A stretch of DNA of 64,000 bases from CAYXRK01 sp964467615 (GTDB lineage Bacteria > Hydrogenedentota > Hydrogenedentia > Hydrogenedentales > GCA-2746185): NCBI GenBank assembly GCA_964467615.1, contig CAYXRK010000001.1, forward strand, positions 1 to 64,000, written 5' to 3'. The notes under the pieces are model-generated. The model did no database searches. It had not been told where the DNA came from and saw only the letters and a program-made list of their open reading frames with translations. Position 1 is the first letter of the stretch. Every line of letters starts with the position of its first letter. Shown piece by piece: positions 24,315-35,100 of this stretch. The translations under genes were made by a program, and so were the position numbers.

Positions 24315-25694
24315 ATGACACAGATTCTCCCCGATCCCACCAAGCGCGCTCTCCTATTCGCAGGCGGCGAATGGTCATACGCAGACCTCCATGCCCGCGT
24401 CGCCTGGGCGTCCGAACGCCTCCGCGATCGCGGCCTGCGGCCCGGTGACCGCCTCGTCATCAGTCTGCCTGCGGGAGTCGAAGCCGTCGTCTGGCTCTTG
24501 GCCGCGCTCGAGGCCCGCGCCGTGGTTTGCCCCGTCAATCCCAAACTCCCTCACCACGCCCTCGGCGATATCCTCAAGCGCCTCCGCGCGAAACATATCG
24601 TCCAGCAGGCTGACTCCGCCATCGAGGGCGAAATATCTGGCGTCGGCGTTCTCGAGTTCAGCGATGAAGAACTCGCCCGGCCAACCATCGTCGTCGCGAC
24701 CTCCGGCAGCACAGCCGAACCGAAGCTCGCCGTGCTGTCGCTCCGAAATTTCCTCGCGAACGCCGACGCCTCGAACCGGAACATCCCCATCGCACCCGGC
24801 GACGCGTGGCTCCTCTCGCTGCCCCTGTTCCACATCTCCGGTCTCGGCATCGCCTTTCGGTGCACGCAGGCCCGCGCGACGATTACCGTGCCGCATCCCG
24901 ATCAATCGTTGGCAAGCGCGATCACCGAATTCGGCGTAACGCATGCGTCGCTGGTTTCAACGCAACTGTACCGCCTGCTCGAATCCGAGGAGGGCCGCGC
25001 CGCCCTATCCGGCCTCAATGCCGTGCTGCTCGGCGGCAGCGCCATCCCGGAATCGCTGATTCGGCGTGCGGTCGAGCGCGGCGTCCCAATCCACACCACC
25101 TACGGCCTCACCGAAAGCGCCGGTCAAGTCACCACCACGCCTCCGGTCTCTGACCTCGAAACGCTGCTGAGCTCGGGGCGCCCCCTCGCCGAGAGCACCA
25201 TCCGCATCGCCGCATCCGGCGAGATCGAAATCGCTGGCCCCACCCTATTCCTCGGCTACCTACAACCCAACGGCAGCATCACCCGGCCCGCCACGCCGGA
25301 CGGTTGGTTTCCGACGGGCGACCTCGGCCGCTTCGACGACCACGGCCTACTCCACGTCACCGGCCGCCGCGACAATATGTTCATCAGCGGCGGCGAAAAC
25401 ATCCAGCCCGAAGAAATCGAACGTGCCCTCGCACAGATCGACGGCGTCGCGCAAGCGATCATCGTCCCCGTCCCAAGCGCCGAATATGGCCACCGCCCCG
25501 CCGCGTTCGTCCAATTGAGGGACCAAACCGCCCTCGAACCCGAAAGACTACGCGCGGCCTTGCGCGAATTGTTGCCAAGCTACAAACTACCCGACGCGTT
25601 TTTCGACTGGCCGGAAGATCTCACCCGCGACGGCCTCAAACCCAGCCGTGCGGACTTCGCGAAACGGGCGCAGATGCTCGGCGGCAATCACTGA
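24315..25694 (+). CDS. menE: 2-succinylbenzoate-CoA ligase-like (MenE)
   Basis: 459-residue adenylate-forming CoA ligase. Marks: [15 protein letters not shown] (AMP loop), [44 protein letters not shown] and the catalytic Lys in [11 protein letters not shown]. The short length and motif spacing fit MenE, which makes OSB-CoA in menaquinone synthesis, better than long-chain acyl-CoA ligases. No other men gene is adjacent, though a MenB/BadI-like hydratase lies at 54535. It is followed by nqrA on the same strand. Confidence 0.75.
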   Translation: MTQILPDPTKRALLFAGGEWSYADLHARVAWASERLRDRGLRPGDRLVISLPAGVEAVVWLLAALEARAVVCPVNPKLPHHALGDILKRLRAKHIVQQADSAIEGEISGVGVLEFSDEELARPTIVVATSGSTAEPKLAVLSLRNFLANADASNRNIPIAPGDAWLLSLPLFHISGLGIAFRCTQARATITVPHPDQSLASAITEFGVTHASLVSTQLYRLLESEEGRAALSGLNAVLLGGSAIPESLIRRAVERGVPIHTTYGLTESAGQVTTTPPVSDLETLLSSGRPLAESTIRIAASGEIEIAGPTLFLGYLQPNGSITRPATPDGWFPTGDLGRFDDHGLLHVTGRRDNMFISGGENIQPEEIERALAQIDGVAQAIIVPVPSAEYGHRPAAFVQLRDQTALEPERLRAALRELLPSYKLPDAFFDWPEDLTRDGLKPSRADFAKRAQMLGGNH

Positions 25695-25765
25695 AATGTA
25701 GCAACGCGCACGTTGCTCCGGGGCCCCTCTTGCGCGTATCGTCTCGCTTTTCGTCAGGACGGGTA

Positions 25766-27145
25766 ATGGCAGTTCATAGGATTAAAAAGGGCCTCGATCT
25801 GCCCATCTCGGGCGAGCCCGAGCAGGCCGTTCGACCAGGCGCGGCCGTGACGCGGGTCGCGCTTTTGGCGGACGACTACCCCGGCATGAAGCCGACGATG
25901 CTCGTCGAGCCGGGCGACGCGGTCAAGCGCGGCCAGGAGATTTTTGAAGACAAGAAGAACCCCGGCGTCGTGTACACGTCCCCGGGAGCGGGCGCCGTTC
26001 TCGCGGTGAATCGTGGTGAGAAGCGTGCGTTCCAATCCGTCGTAATCGAGCTAAGCGCCGCCGAACGCAAAGGCGCGCCCGCGGCGGACGAGTTCCAAGA
26101 ATTCGAACACTATACCGGCGGCGGCCCCAACGCGCTCGACGCCGCGCAAATCCGGGCGCTGCTGATCGAGTCGGGCCAATGGACGGCTTTCCGCACACGC
26201 CCGATGAGCAAAGTCCCCGCCGTCGATTCGACACCTGCCGCGATCTTCGTTACGGCGATGGACACCAATCCGCTCGCGCCGTCGGTCGACGTCGTGTTCA
26301 ACGAAAACAAGGACGCATTCAGCGCGGGTCTCGGGGTCGTGTCGAAGCTCACGACCGGGCCGACGTATTTGTGCCGCGCGCCCGCCGGCGCCGTCTCTTC
26401 AAATGGACACCAGAACATCCGCGTCGAAGAGTTCAAAGGCGTGCATCCCGCAGGCAACGCTGGGACGCACATTCACATCCTCGAAGGCGCGGGCCGCTCC
26501 CACGTGGTCTGGCATATCGGCCTTCAAGACGTGATCGCCATCGGCCATTTGTTCAAGACAGGTCGCCTCTACGTGGACCGCATCATCGCGCTGGGCGGTC
26601 CGCAAGTCTCAAAGCCGCGCCTCCTGCGAACTCGCACAGGCGCATCCACTGATCAATTGGCCACCGGGGAACTGAAGGAAGGCGAGAACCGCGTCATTTC
26701 CGGCTCGGTGCTGTCCGGTCGATCCGCGCACGGCGACGTCTTCGGATACTTGGGCCGTTTTCACCAGCAAATCTCCGTCCTGCGCGAAGGCCGCGAGCGC
26801 GAGTTCCTCGGTTGGCTCACGCCGGGCGGCGATAGGTTCTCCGTCACCCGCTCGTTTCTATCGAGTCTCTTCCGCGGCCGCCGCTTCGATTTCACGACGA
26901 GCACAATGGGCAGTCCGCGCGCGATGGTGCCGATTGGCCTCTACGAAAAAGTCATGCCGCTCGACATCTTGGCGACCTATCTCTTGCGGGCGCTCATCAT
27001 GGGCGACGTCGAGCGCGCCGAACAGTTGGGCTGCCTCGAACTCGACGAAGAAGACCTCGCGTTGTGCTCGTTCGTGTGTCCGGGCAAGACCGAGTACGGC
27101 CCCTTGTTGCGCGCCGTGCTCATGCAGATCGAGAAGGAAGGCTGA
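25766..27145 (+). CDS. nqrA: Na+-translocating NADH:quinone reductase subunit A
   Basis: 459-residue peripheral, quinone-related subunit of the Na+-NQR complex. The start [20 protein letters not shown] and the segments [38 protein letters not shown] and LLRTRTGAS are NqrA signatures. The ATG at 25766 is chosen by homology; the frame upstream lies within menE. It opens a six-gene operon in standard order; the stop shares a base with nqrB's start (TGATG). Confidence 0.95.
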   Translation: MAVHRIKKGLDLPISGEPEQAVRPGAAVTRVALLADDYPGMKPTMLVEPGDAVKRGQEIFEDKKNPGVVYTSPGAGAVLAVNRGEKRAFQSVVIELSAAERKGAPAADEFQEFEHYTGGGPNALDAAQIRALLIESGQWTAFRTRPMSKVPAVDSTPAAIFVTAMDTNPLAPSVDVVFNENKDAFSAGLGVVSKLTTGPTYLCRAPAGAVSSNGHQNIRVEEFKGVHPAGNAGTHIHILEGAGRSHVVWHIGLQDVIAIGHLFKTGRLYVDRIIALGGPQVSKPRLLRTRTGASTDQLATGELKEGENRVISGSVLSGRSAHGDVFGYLGRFHQQISVLREGREREFLGWLTPGGDRFSVTRSFLSSLFRGRRFDFTTSTMGSPRAMVPIGLYEKVMPLDILATYLLRALIMGDVERAEQLGCLELDEEDLALCSFVCPGKTEYGPLLRAVLMQIEKEG

Positions 27146-28410
27146 TGGTCCGGTTCATCCGAAAAATTCAGGAACGGCAAGCCAAGCTCTTCGAGAAGGG
27201 CGGCCGCCTCGAGAAACTTTACCCGATCTACGAAGCGAACGACACGTTTCTCTTCACGCCCGGCCACGTGACGCACGGCGCATCGCACGTCCGCGACGGC
27301 CTCGATCTCAAACGCATGATGGTGACCGTAGTCATCGCCCTCGCGCCGTGCATGTTCATGGCGATGTACAACACCGGCTATCAAGCCTTCCTCGCCATCG
27401 AGGGCGGCGCGAGCGCGTTGAGCGACTGGCACACCGCCCTCTACAACGCGCTGGGACTAAGCTGGGCGCCGGCGAATTTCCTCGGTTGCGTCCTCTACGG
27501 CGCATTGTTCTACGTCCCCGTCTATATCGTGACCCTCGCCGCCGGCGGCTTCGTTGAGGTCGTCTTCGCCGTCGTCCGCAAGCATGAAATCAACGAAGGC
27601 TTCCTCGTCACCAGCGCGCTGTTCCCGTTGACGCTCCCGCCAACGATCCCCCTCTGGCAGGTTGCCCTCGGCATCATGTTCGGCGTCTTCTTCGCTAAGG
27701 AAATCTTCGGTGGCGTGGGCATGAATATTTTCAATCCGGCGCTCGTGGCCCGCGCGTTTTTGTTCTTCGCGTACCCGGCGCAGATTTCCGGCGATGCCGT
27801 CTGGATCGCCGCGAGAACCGCGCCGGACACGTATTCCGGCGCGACGTTGCTCGCGCGCGCCGTGTACGGCGCGCCCGTCACGCAGCCGGACGGCACGATA
27901 GTGCAGAGCGGCGTGCAAGCGTTGCACGAGAGCGGCATTACGTGGATGCAGGCCTTCCTCGGGCTTCTTCCCGGCTCGATGGGCGAAACGTCCAAACTGT
28001 TTTGCTTGTTCGGAGCGTTTGTACTTATTTATACCGGTATCGGTTCCTGGCGCACCATGGCGGGCGGCGTCGCCGGCAGCTTCATGATGGTGATTACATT
28101 TAACCTTATCGGTTCCTCGACAAATCCGTTACTCGACGTCCCCATTCACTGGCATTGGGTCCTCGGCAGCTTCGCCTTTGCCATGGTCTTCATGGCCACC
28201 GATCCCGTCTCCAGCGCCTTCACTGCGCCGGGCCAACTCATCTACGGCTTCGCCATCGGCATGTTCGGTAGTCTCATTCGCGTCATCAATCCCGCCTATC
28301 CCGAAGGTTGGATGCTCGCCATTTTGTTCATGAATATGTTCGCGCCCTTGATTGACTGGTTCTTCAAGCAGCGCAACATCAAGCGCAGGCTCGCGCGCCA
28401 TGCAGCGTAA
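27145..28410 (+). CDS. nqrB: Na+-translocating NADH:quinone reductase subunit B
   Basis: 421-residue integral membrane subunit with about ten hydrophobic segments. FMN is attached covalently to a Thr in the SGAT motif, here Thr234 (DTYSGATLL). NPALVARAFLFFAYP and MATDPVSSAFTAPGQ are family marks. The ATG at 27145 overlaps the nqrA stop. NqrB contributes to the Na+ path and to the riboflavin/quinone site. Confidence 0.95.
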   Translation: MVRFIRKIQERQAKLFEKGGRLEKLYPIYEANDTFLFTPGHVTHGASHVRDGLDLKRMMVTVVIALAPCMFMAMYNTGYQAFLAIEGGASALSDWHTALYNALGLSWAPANFLGCVLYGALFYVPVYIVTLAAGGFVEVVFAVVRKHEINEGFLVTSALFPLTLPPTIPLWQVALGIMFGVFFAKEIFGGVGMNIFNPALVARAFLFFAYPAQISGDAVWIAARTAPDTYSGATLLARAVYGAPVTQPDGTIVQSGVQALHESGITWMQAFLGLLPGSMGETSKLFCLFGAFVLIYTGIGSWRTMAGGVAGSFMMVITFNLIGSSTNPLLDVPIHWHWVLGSFAFAMVFMATDPVSSAFTAPGQLIYGFAIGMFGSLIRVINPAYPEGWMLAILFMNMFAPLIDWFFKQRNIKRRLARHAA

Positions 28411-29191
28411 CAGTTGGCAGTACATCATCGGTTTCGCCGGCCTCATCTGCGTCTTCTGCTCCCTTCTCGTATCGACCGCCGTCGTCGCGCTCAAGGAACG
28501 CCAAAGCGCGAACGCGCTCCTCGACAAACAAAAGAAAGTATTGTGGGTCGCCGGCCTCATCGACGCTGACGCCGTGCCGGATCCTGACGAAGTGCACCGC
28601 TTATTCGAGGGGCGTGTCCACGCGCACGTCGTCAGCCTGCAAACGGGCGAAGAAGCGCCGGAGTCCGAGATTGATCCGGCCACGTACGATCAGCAGAAGG
28701 CCCTTTCCGATCCCAACGCCAGCCGCGAGGCCCCGGCGAACCCGGCCCAGGTCAAGCGGCTTCCGAACTACGCAACAATGTACCAGGTGCTGGACGAATC
28801 CGGCCGCGTCGAACTACTCATTCTCCCGGTCTACGGTAAGGGGCTTTGGTCCACCATGTGGGGCTTTGTCGCGTTGAACCGGGACACGACGACCGTCAGG
28901 GGCCTCATCTTCTACGCTCATGGCGAGACACCCGGACTCGGCGGCGAAATCGAGAACCCTCTCTGGATCGCCAAGTGGCCGGGGCGTAAGATATTCGACG
29001 AGCAATGGCGGCCAGCGATCCGGGTCATCAAGGGGCCCGCGAAGGGCGCCGAGGAAGCGCCGCACGACGTGGATGGTCTGTCCGGCGCGACGATAACGAG
29101 CAACGGCGTGACGTTTCTGCTGCGGTTTTGGCTCGGCGAAAACGGGTTCGGGCCGTACCTGGCGAAGTTTCGGGAATCCGAAGGGAGTTAG
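28400..29191 (+). CDS. nqrC: Na+-translocating NADH:quinone reductase subunit C
   Basis: 263-residue subunit with one N-terminal membrane helix (YIIGFAGLICVFCSLLVSTA) and a periplasmic domain holding the second covalent FMN at Thr231 (DGLSGATITSNG). GETPGLGGEIENPLW is also diagnostic. The ATG at 28400 overlaps nqrB by 11 bases. The flavin transferase ApbE needed for FMN attachment is not in the window. Confidence 0.95.
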   Translation: MQRNSWQYIIGFAGLICVFCSLLVSTAVVALKERQSANALLDKQKKVLWVAGLIDADAVPDPDEVHRLFEGRVHAHVVSLQTGEEAPESEIDPATYDQQKALSDPNASREAPANPAQVKRLPNYATMYQVLDESGRVELLILPVYGKGLWSTMWGFVALNRDTTTVRGLIFYAHGETPGLGGEIENPLWIAKWPGRKIFDEQWRPAIRVIKGPAKGAEEAPHDVDGLSGATITSNGVTFLLRFWLGENGFGPYLAKFRESEGS

Positions 29192-29194
29192 CCC

Positions 29195-29830
29195 ATGGCG
29201 ATACTCGGTAAGGCAGAACGCGCGGTCCTGTTCGATCCGCTGTTCAACAACAACCCCATCGGGCTCCAGGTGATCGGAATTTGTTCCGCGCTCGCCGTCA
29301 CGACCCAGATGACCACCGCGGTCATCATGGCGCTTTCGGTGACCGTCGTTACGGGGTTCTCCAACCTTTCGGTCAGCTTGGTGCGGAACTTCACGCCTTC
29401 GAGTATCCGCATCATCGTCCAAATGACACTCATCGCCTCGCTCGTCATCGTCGTGGACCAACTCATCAAGGCCTACGCCTTCGACACGAGCAAGCGCCTC
29501 TCCGTTTTCGTCGGCCTCATCATCACCAACTGCATCGTGATGGGCCGCGCCGAGGCCTTCGCAATGGCCAATGCTCCCTGGCGCAGTTTCCTCGACGGCA
29601 TCGGCAACGGCCTGGGCTACAGCCTCGTCCTGGTTTCCTGCGGATTTGTCCGTGAGATCACCGGCTCGGGCAAGTTGTTCGGCCAACCGATCTTCGTCAC
29701 GGTGAATGACGGCGGGTGGTACGTTCCGAACGGTCTGATGCTGCTCTCGCCCAGCGCGTTCTTCCTCATCGGTTGCCTCATCTGGGCGCTCAGGGTATGG
29801 AAGCCCGAACAAATCGAGAAGGACGAGTGA
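29195..29830 (+). CDS. nqrD: Na+-translocating NADH:quinone reductase subunit D
   Basis: 211-residue membrane subunit with six predicted helices; paralog of Nqr[21 protein letters not shown] at the start and [17 protein letters not shown] in the middle are strongly conserved; the Cys there helps bind the intramembrane iron centre shared by NqrD and NqrE. It begins 3 bases after nqrC. Confidence 0.95.
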   Translation: MAILGKAERAVLFDPLFNNNPIGLQVIGICSALAVTTQMTTAVIMALSVTVVTGFSNLSVSLVRNFTPSSIRIIVQMTLIASLVIVVDQLIKAYAFDTSKRLSVFVGLIITNCIVMGRAEAFAMANAPWRSFLDGIGNGLGYSLVLVSCGFVREITGSGKLFGQPIFVTVNDGGWYVPNGLMLLSPSAFFLIGCLIWALRVWKPEQIEKDE

Positions 29831-29833
29831 GCC

Positions 29834-30460
29834 ATGTTCGAACATTACCTGGGACTGTTTATTAAGAGCGTGTTCATCGAGAACATGGCGCTCGCGTTCT
29901 TCCTCGGCATGTGCACGTTCCTCGCGTGCTCGAAAAAGATCGAGACAGCGCTGGGCCTGAGCGCGGCGGTCGTTTTCGTCCAGACCATCACCGTGCCCAT
30001 CAACAACCTCATCTACAACGCGGTGCTGCGCGAAGGCGCGCTCGCGTGGGTGCCCGGCGCTGGCGGCTACTTGAAGCAATTCGACCTGAGTTTCCTCGGC
30101 CTGCTCAGCTACATCGGGAGCATCGCCGCCGTCGTCCAGGTCCTCGAAATGTTTCTGGACAAATACGTGCCCAAGCTCTACGCGGCCCTCGGAATATTTC
30201 TGCCGCTCATCACCGTGAACTGCGCCATCCTCGCCGGTTCCTTGTTCATGGTCGAGCGCGACTACACCTTCGGCGAGAGCGTCGTCTACGGCGTCGGGAG
30301 CGGCGGCGGCTGGGCGCTTGCCATTATCGCGATGGCCGCGGTGCGCGATCGCATGGCCTACAGCAATGTTCCCGCCAGCTTGCGCGGGCTCGGCATGTCG
30401 TTCATCCTCGCCGGGTTGATGGCCATCGGGTTTATGAGTTTCGGCGGAATACAACTCTAG
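29834..30460 (+). CDS. nqrE: Na+-translocating NADH:quinone reductase subunit E
   Basis: 208-residue membrane subunit paralogous to NqrD. The start [20 protein letters not shown] and the segment [19 protein letters not shown] are typical, as is [15 protein letters not shown] with the conserved iron-liganding Cys. It starts 3 bases after nqrD. Confidence 0.95.
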   Translation: MFEHYLGLFIKSVFIENMALAFFLGMCTFLACSKKIETALGLSAAVVFVQTITVPINNLIYNAVLREGALAWVPGAGGYLKQFDLSFLGLLSYIGSIAAVVQVLEMFLDKYVPKLYAALGIFLPLITVNCAILAGSLFMVERDYTFGESVVYGVGSGGGWALAIIAMAAVRDRMAYSNVPASLRGLGMSFILAGLMAIGFMSFGGIQL

Positions 30461-30486
30461 TCGTCGTCATTGGGGGCGGTAACGTC

Positions 30487-31728
30487 ATGGGCGTCAGTAT
30501 GCTGATCACCATCGGGTTCAGCATGTTCATGTTCACATTCATGATCCTGGCCTTCGTCGCCGTGCTCATCGTCGCCAAGAACAAGCTTGTGACCGTCGGC
30601 AACGTGCGGATAGTCGTCAACGGCGATACCGAGCACGCCCTCAATGTCGCCGGCGGCGGGACCCTCCTCGGCGCGCTGGCCGAACAAAAGATTTTCATCC
30701 CCTCGGCCTGCGGCGGCAAAGGCAGTTGCGGCGTGTGCAAGGTGAGGGTCCTCGAAGGCGGCGGCGCATTTCTCCCCACCGAAAAAAACTTCATCAGCCG
30801 CGGCCTGGAACGCGAAGGCGTCCGCCTCTCCTGCCAAATCAAAGTCAAGCAAGACTTGCGCATCGTCGTGCCGGACGAGGTCTTCCACGTCCGCAAGTGG
30901 AAGTGCAAAGTCCGCTCGAACCACAACGTCGCCACCTTCATCAAGGAACTCGTCCTCGAACTCCCCGCGGGCGAGGAAGTCCCCTTTCGCGCGGGCGGGT
31001 ACATTCAGATTGAGTGCTCGCCGCACCACGTCGATTTCAAGGACTTCGACATCGAACCCGAATACCGCGGCGACTGGGACAAATTTAACCTCTGGCGATA
31101 CGCCTCCGACTGCAAGGAGAGCGTCTTCCGCGCCTTCTCGATGGCCAACTATCCGGATGAAAAGGGCGTCATCCTGCTCAACATCCGCATCGCCACGCCG
31201 CCACCCAAAGTCGCCGACGCGCCCCCAGGCATCATTTCGTCCTACACGTTCGGGCTTAAGCCGGGCGATGAAGTTACCATTTCCGGTCCCTACGGCGAGT
31301 TCTTCGCAAGAGACACCGGGAACGAGATGATTTTCGTCGGCGGCGGCGCGGGCATGGCGCCCATGCGTTCCCACATCTTCGACCAATTCCGCCGCCTGCA
31401 CACCGGCCGCAAAGTTACGTTCTGGTATGGCGCGCGCAGTCTGCGCGAAGCGTTCTATATCGAGGATTTCAACGCCATCGCCGCCGAAAACAAGAACTTC
31501 ACCTGGAACTTGGCCCTGTCCGAGCCGCTCCCGGAAGACAACTGGACCGGCTACACCGGCTTCATCCACCAAGTCCTGTTCGATAACTATCTCAAGGGCC
31601 ATCCCGCGCCCGAAGACTGCGAGTACTACATCTGCGGTCCGCCGATGATGAACACCGCCGTCATCAACATGCTCCACGGCCTTGGCGTCGAGGATGAAAA
31701 CATCCTCTTCGACGACTTCGGCGGCTAA
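30487..31728 (+). CDS. nqrF: Na+-translocating NADH:quinone reductase subunit F
   Basis: 413-residue electron-input subunit. One N-terminal helix (about 4-30) is followed by a 2Fe-2S ferredoxin domain with Cys75, Cys81, Cys84 ([10 protein letters not shown]) and Cys116 (RLSC). The FAD domain has RAFSMANYP and the NADH domain [12 protein letters not shown] and YYICGPPMM. All ligands are present. The start is ATG 30487 (another at 30499); the long frame upstream is only an nqrE shadow. It ends the nqr operon. Confidence 0.95.
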   Translation: MGVSMLITIGFSMFMFTFMILAFVAVLIVAKNKLVTVGNVRIVVNGDTEHALNVAGGGTLLGALAEQKIFIPSACGGKGSCGVCKVRVLEGGGAFLPTEKNFISRGLEREGVRLSCQIKVKQDLRIVVPDEVFHVRKWKCKVRSNHNVATFIKELVLELPAGEEVPFRAGGYIQIECSPHHVDFKDFDIEPEYRGDWDKFNLWRYASDCKESVFRAFSMANYPDEKGVILLNIRIATPPPKVADAPPGIISSYTFGLKPGDEVTISGPYGEFFARDTGNEMIFVGGGAGMAPMRSHIFDQFRRLHTGRKVTFWYGARSLREAFYIEDFNAIAAENKNFTWNLALSEPLPEDNWTGYTGFIHQVLFDNYLKGHPAPEDCEYYICGPPMMNTAVINMLHGLGVEDENILFDDFGG

Positions 31729-31751
31729 CCCCAATTCCGGCCGCCACCGTA

Positions 31752-31776
31752 GCGCCTGCCTCGCCGAGGCCGGCGC
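31752..31776. terminator. Possible hairpin after the nqr operon
   Basis: GCGCCTGCCTCG pairs with CGAGGCCGGCGC with one mismatch and a tight loop, 24 bases after the nqrF stop. There is no T tract, so intrinsic termination is uncertain. Confidence 0.3.
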
Positions 31777-31863
31777 AGCCTCACCCCAAGATCCACGATT
31801 CACCCAAATCTAACCCGCCATTCAGTCAAACGCCCGCCGCGATTCCGCTATACTCACAACACA

Positions 31864-32670
31864 ATGAAACACGGATTCCTCATCGACATGGACGGTGTCA
31901 TCTACCGCGGCGCGGACGTCATCCCCGGCGCGGACCGCTTCGTGCGCATGCTCCGCGAGCGCGACGTCCCCTTCATGTTTCTCACCAACAACAGCCAGCG
32001 CACCCGCCTCGACGTCGCCACCAAGCTCCGCCGAATGGGCTTCGACGTCGAGGAACACCACGTCTTCACCTGCGCCATGGCCACCGCCCGTTGGCTCGCG
32101 CACCAAGGCCCCGGCGCCTGCGCCTACGTCATCGGCGAAGGCGGCCTCCTCACCGCGCTCAACGACAACGGCATCGCCATCGTCGATCACGACCCCGACT
32201 ACGTCGTCGTCGGCGAAGGCCGCACGCTCAACTTCGAGAACATCGAGGCCGCCGTCGGCATGGTCCTCAACGGCGCGAAACTCATCGCCACCAACCTCGA
32301 CCCCAACTGCCCGACGCCCCTCGGCATGCGGCCCGGATGTGGCGCAATCATCTCCATGCTCGAAACCGCCACCGGCGCGAAGGCCTTCAGCGTCGGTAAG
32401 CCCAACCCCATCATGATGCGCATGGCCCGCAAAGAACTTGACCTCGACACCGCCGAAACCACCATGATCGGCGACACCATGGAAACCGACATCCTCGGCG
32501 GCGTCCAACTCGGGTTCCGCACCGTTCTCGTCCTCACCGGCGGCACCCAAAACAAAGACCTCTCCCGCTACGCCTACCAGCCCGACCTCGTCGTCGACTC
32601 CATCCATGACCTCTGCACCGACGAATTCATCATGGCCTCCCCCGAACACGCCGTCCTCACCCGCGACTGA
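31864..32670 (+). CDS. NagD-like HAD-superfamily phosphatase
   Basis: 268-residue HAD IIA hydrolase. Motif I is FLIDMDGVIYRGADVIPGA (nucleophile Asp and acid/base Asp), motif II FLTNNSQRT, motif III Lys in SVGKPNPIMM, motif IV MIGDTMETDILGG. This matches NagD/4-nitrophenylphosphatase-type enzymes that dephosphorylate small sugar or nucleotide phosphates. It carries an unusually strong preference for C-ending codons. Confidence 0.9.
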   Translation: MKHGFLIDMDGVIYRGADVIPGADRFVRMLRERDVPFMFLTNNSQRTRLDVATKLRRMGFDVEEHHVFTCAMATARWLAHQGPGACAYVIGEGGLLTALNDNGIAIVDHDPDYVVVGEGRTLNFENIEAAVGMVLNGAKLIATNLDPNCPTPLGMRPGCGAIISMLETATGAKAFSVGKPNPIMMRMARKELDLDTAETTMIGDTMETDILGGVQLGFRTVLVLTGGTQNKDLSRYAYQPDLVVDSIHDLCTDEFIMASPEHAVLTRD

Positions 32671-32856
32671 AGACCCTTCGCGGGGCACCACGTATTGTGG
32701 TGGGCAGAAGTTGCCGCATTGAGGCCCTCCCGCAATCGTTTGGTCATCTTTTTAACACCTCCAGATCGGGGTCACGACCGTCTTCGTCGATTTTGCTCGA
32801 AAATACTTTCCTGAAGAAACAAAGGTATCTAGGTTTTCGAGTTTTTGAAGTGCAAC

Positions 32857-32891
32857 CACGGAGCCACCGAGATCACTGAGGACACAGAGAG
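32857..32891 (+). repeat. 9-bp degenerate tandem repeat (CACxGAGxx)
   Basis: Four consecutive units follow the pattern CAC-x-GAG: CACGGAGC, CACCGAGAT, CACTGAGGA, CACAGAGAG. Similar CACAGAG-type strings occur between genes in many environmental bacterial genomes; function unknown. Confidence 0.5.
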
Positions 32892-32990
32892 TTGAAGACG
32901 TGAGCACCCCCTATATATAGAGCCAAACGTGTTGACCTAAAATTTTGAAAAAGGGCCGGAAAATGGGGCTGGAATGCGTGTTTACGTGCC

Positions 32991-33020
32991 CGCAGATGAC
33001 GCAGACAGACGCAGATGAGA
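32991..33020 (+). repeat. 10-bp degenerate tandem repeat (CGCAGAtgAC)
   Basis: CGCAGATGAC, GCAGACAGAC and GCAGATGAG occur in a row. This type of CGCAGAT repeat is scattered in many environmental genomes. It lies 100 bases from the CACxGAG repeat, suggesting the spacer collects such elements. Confidence 0.45.
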
Positions 33021-33243
33021 AGTACTTCGCAAGGCGGGAGGACACATGGGTGCGCGACCGTCTGAGACAACCTTCAGTCCATCAGTGTCGATCTGTGGCT
33101 GAAATACGTTGCCCGACCCCAGCCCACCTTACTTCCGCCTACACCCGCGAAAGAACGGGTATACAAGGGTCTCTACGTCGCATCTCGTGCCTGTCGTCAC
33201 TGGTGTAGGATAGCGTGGCGGTCACGCTGGGGGCTCGGAATAA

Positions 33244-35100
33244 ATGCGAATCGCACGACTCGTCATCGTCGTCCTGGCAGGCATTCCGTTCGCGTCGTCC
33301 TCCGGCCACGCCGCCCAATTGAGCGAAGAGGAGGCACTCAATTTACTGGACGCCGCATTCGCACGGCCTGGAGATGCCACGAAATTGACGCGCGTATTCC
33401 GAGATGTGCCGATGGATCGCGAGGTGGCGTTCCAGCTCGCTGAAAAGACGGTCTCCATCATGCCATCGGCGAACGGTCAATTGAATCAGGATGAAATCGA
33501 AGCGCTCGCCGAAGAGTTGCGCGCCATTCTTCGGAAATATCCACCAATCGACCAGGTGGCATGGATCGGCTACCACTCGGTGGCGTTTGCGTTCGGTAAT
33601 CTTGGTCGCCTGAACGATGCTGAAAAAACACTGCTGACGTTGCGGTCTGCGGCCAAGAGCATTCCCAGCGAAGCGCTTGCGGCCCCGAACTCGCGATACG
33701 CGTGGGTGGAACCTGCTTCCGCGCAGATAGATCAGTTCCTGCCTCCCGGCGTTCTGGGGCTCGCGCATGCCAATCGCCTGCTTCAGATGGTTCGCGGCGA
33801 CGCCGCACTCGAGGAGAATATTCAACGATGGATTCGCCGGAGCCAAGAGCAATTAGCGACGAATCTCAATGCCTACAAAGACCGCTTTGAGGAAGAATTG
33901 CGCATCATACGGGAGGACGGCTCAAAGGGGATTTGGCATTGTCTGAATTCCGGCCAAATGATCGTTATGTTGTTGGAAGCGGGCCGGGTTGAAGATGCCG
34001 AAGAGCTGATGGTCGATCTGTGGAACGGACTCGAAAATGTTTCCTACGATCCAAATGAACCGTCATGCAAGCTCGGTCTTGCCGAGACGATTGTCGCGTA
34101 TTGGCGGCGCTTGGGTTTTGATCCTGTCTCACGTGTAAAGATTCTCAAGTCCGGCTACGACGCCGGCCCAAGCCTCGTCACGGCGCTAGCCGATGCGGCG
34201 GCGGTGACACCTAATTCCGCGCCACAATTGTGGCATGCGCTCGGAAGTTACGCACTCGCCGAGATCGTGGACTCGCCTCGGGGTACGTTCACCAATCCCG
34301 ACTATCGCTGGCTGGGTACGGGCCGACTGGAGAACGGTGTCCTGAATGTCCGTGCAAGTGACGGCGCCGATGGATTGCCAGGCGAATTCCGATCGGCCGA
34401 TCCGTTCACCGTCCTTCATGTGCTGATGCCTTTCTATCGTGCGCCGGTGTCCCTCGAAATCGTCGGGGATATGAGCTCGTCCCGGGACCTTAGCTTCCTG
34501 GTTCGCCGTAATGCGTCGTTGCGGTACACGCTCGATACCATCGCTCAACGCAATCCTGGACGTTTCCGGTGGACCGAGTTATCCGGTATCGTCTCCATCG
34601 TTGCCGGACGGGTGCCGCCAGGCTACGTAAACAAATTGGAACTACCCATCGATTTGACGTTCAAGAACAAGTCTCTCATCGAGGCGTTTCTCGAATGGTC
34701 GGCGGCAGTGAACCGGGCCGCCGGAGACGGCGGTAGTCTGAAATTCCAGATCGACGCGGTGGAGAATTTGGTCAACCCCGAGCCGGTCTATTGGGACAAC
34801 AAAACGATTTCGTACGACGCAACGCACGTGCTCGCGCGTGAAGCCGCCTGCGCAATCTTAGCGGCTGCTCCCGCCGAGGCTATCTACTGGCAAACGACTT
34901 ATCAGGATACGTCTAATGGCCGCCGGGACGATATCTTTACTCTTTCAGTGCGAGGAGATTCGAATTGCAGTCCACAGGATCACGTGCAATGGCAGATCCG
35001 CCTTTACGGAACCGATGTATTTCCGCGTAGTCGGCTCGAAAGTCGAGGCTTCGGCAACATCCAACGCGACACCGGAAGCCCTGCCGCAGTCCAGTGGTGA
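33244..35100 (+). CDS. Hypothetical exported protein, 618 aa
   Basis: No family recognised. A signal peptide is clear (MRIARLVIVVLAGIPFASSS, then GHAAQ). The N-terminal half is helical and TPR-like in feel (LLDAAFARPGDATKLTRVF; AWIGYHSVAFAFGNLGRLND). The C-terminal half is beta-rich, and its last ~100 residues include ISYDATHVLAREAACAILAA. It stands alone with 573 bases before it and toxin-antitoxin remnants after it. Confidence 0.6.
   Translation: MRIARLVIVVLAGIPFASSSGHAAQLSEEEALNLLDAAFARPGDATKLTRVFRDVPMDREVAFQLAEKTVSIMPSANGQLNQDEIEALAEELRAILRKYPPIDQVAWIGYHSVAFAFGNLGRLNDAEKTLLTLRSAAKSIPSEALAAPNSRYAWVEPASAQIDQFLPPGVLGLAHANRLLQMVRGDAALEENIQRWIRRSQEQLATNLNAYKDRFEEELRIIREDGSKGIWHCLNSGQMIVMLLEAGRVEDAEELMVDLWNGLENVSYDPNEPSCKLGLAETIVAYWRRLGFDPVSRVKILKSGYDAGPSLVTALADAAAVTPNSAPQLWHALGSYALAEIVDSPRGTFTNPDYRWLGTGRLENGVLNVRASDGADGLPGEFRSADPFTVLHVLMPFYRAPVSLEIVGDMSSSRDLSFLVRRNASLRYTLDTIAQRNPGRFRWTELSGIVSIVAGRVPPGYVNKLELPIDLTFKNKSLIEAFLEWSAAVNRAAGDGGSLKFQIDAVENLVNPEPVYWDNKTISYDATHVLAREAACAILAAAPAEAIYWQTTYQDTSNGRRDDIFTLSVRGDSNCSPQDHVQWQIRLYGTDVFPRSRLESRGFGNIQRDTGSPAAVQW

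Larger units (their letters stand above)
32671..33243. other. 573-bp intergenic region with short degenerate repeats
   Basis: No gene is supported. It contains two short tandem-like repeats, listed separately (32857-32891 and 32991-33020), and an AT-rich stretch with CTATATATAG near 32911. The rest is unremarkable. Confidence 0.5.

Noticed and set aside
28814..30454. 546-aa minus-strand ORF opposite nqrC-nqrE
   Set aside because: Composition is that of an antisense shadow in GC-rich coding DNA (His/Asp/Glu-rich, no domain), while the plus strand encodes clear NQR subunits.
29911..30486. Extending nqrF upstream to 29911
   Set aside because: This stretch is the out-of-frame shadow of nqrE; NqrF starts with its membrane helix at 30487.
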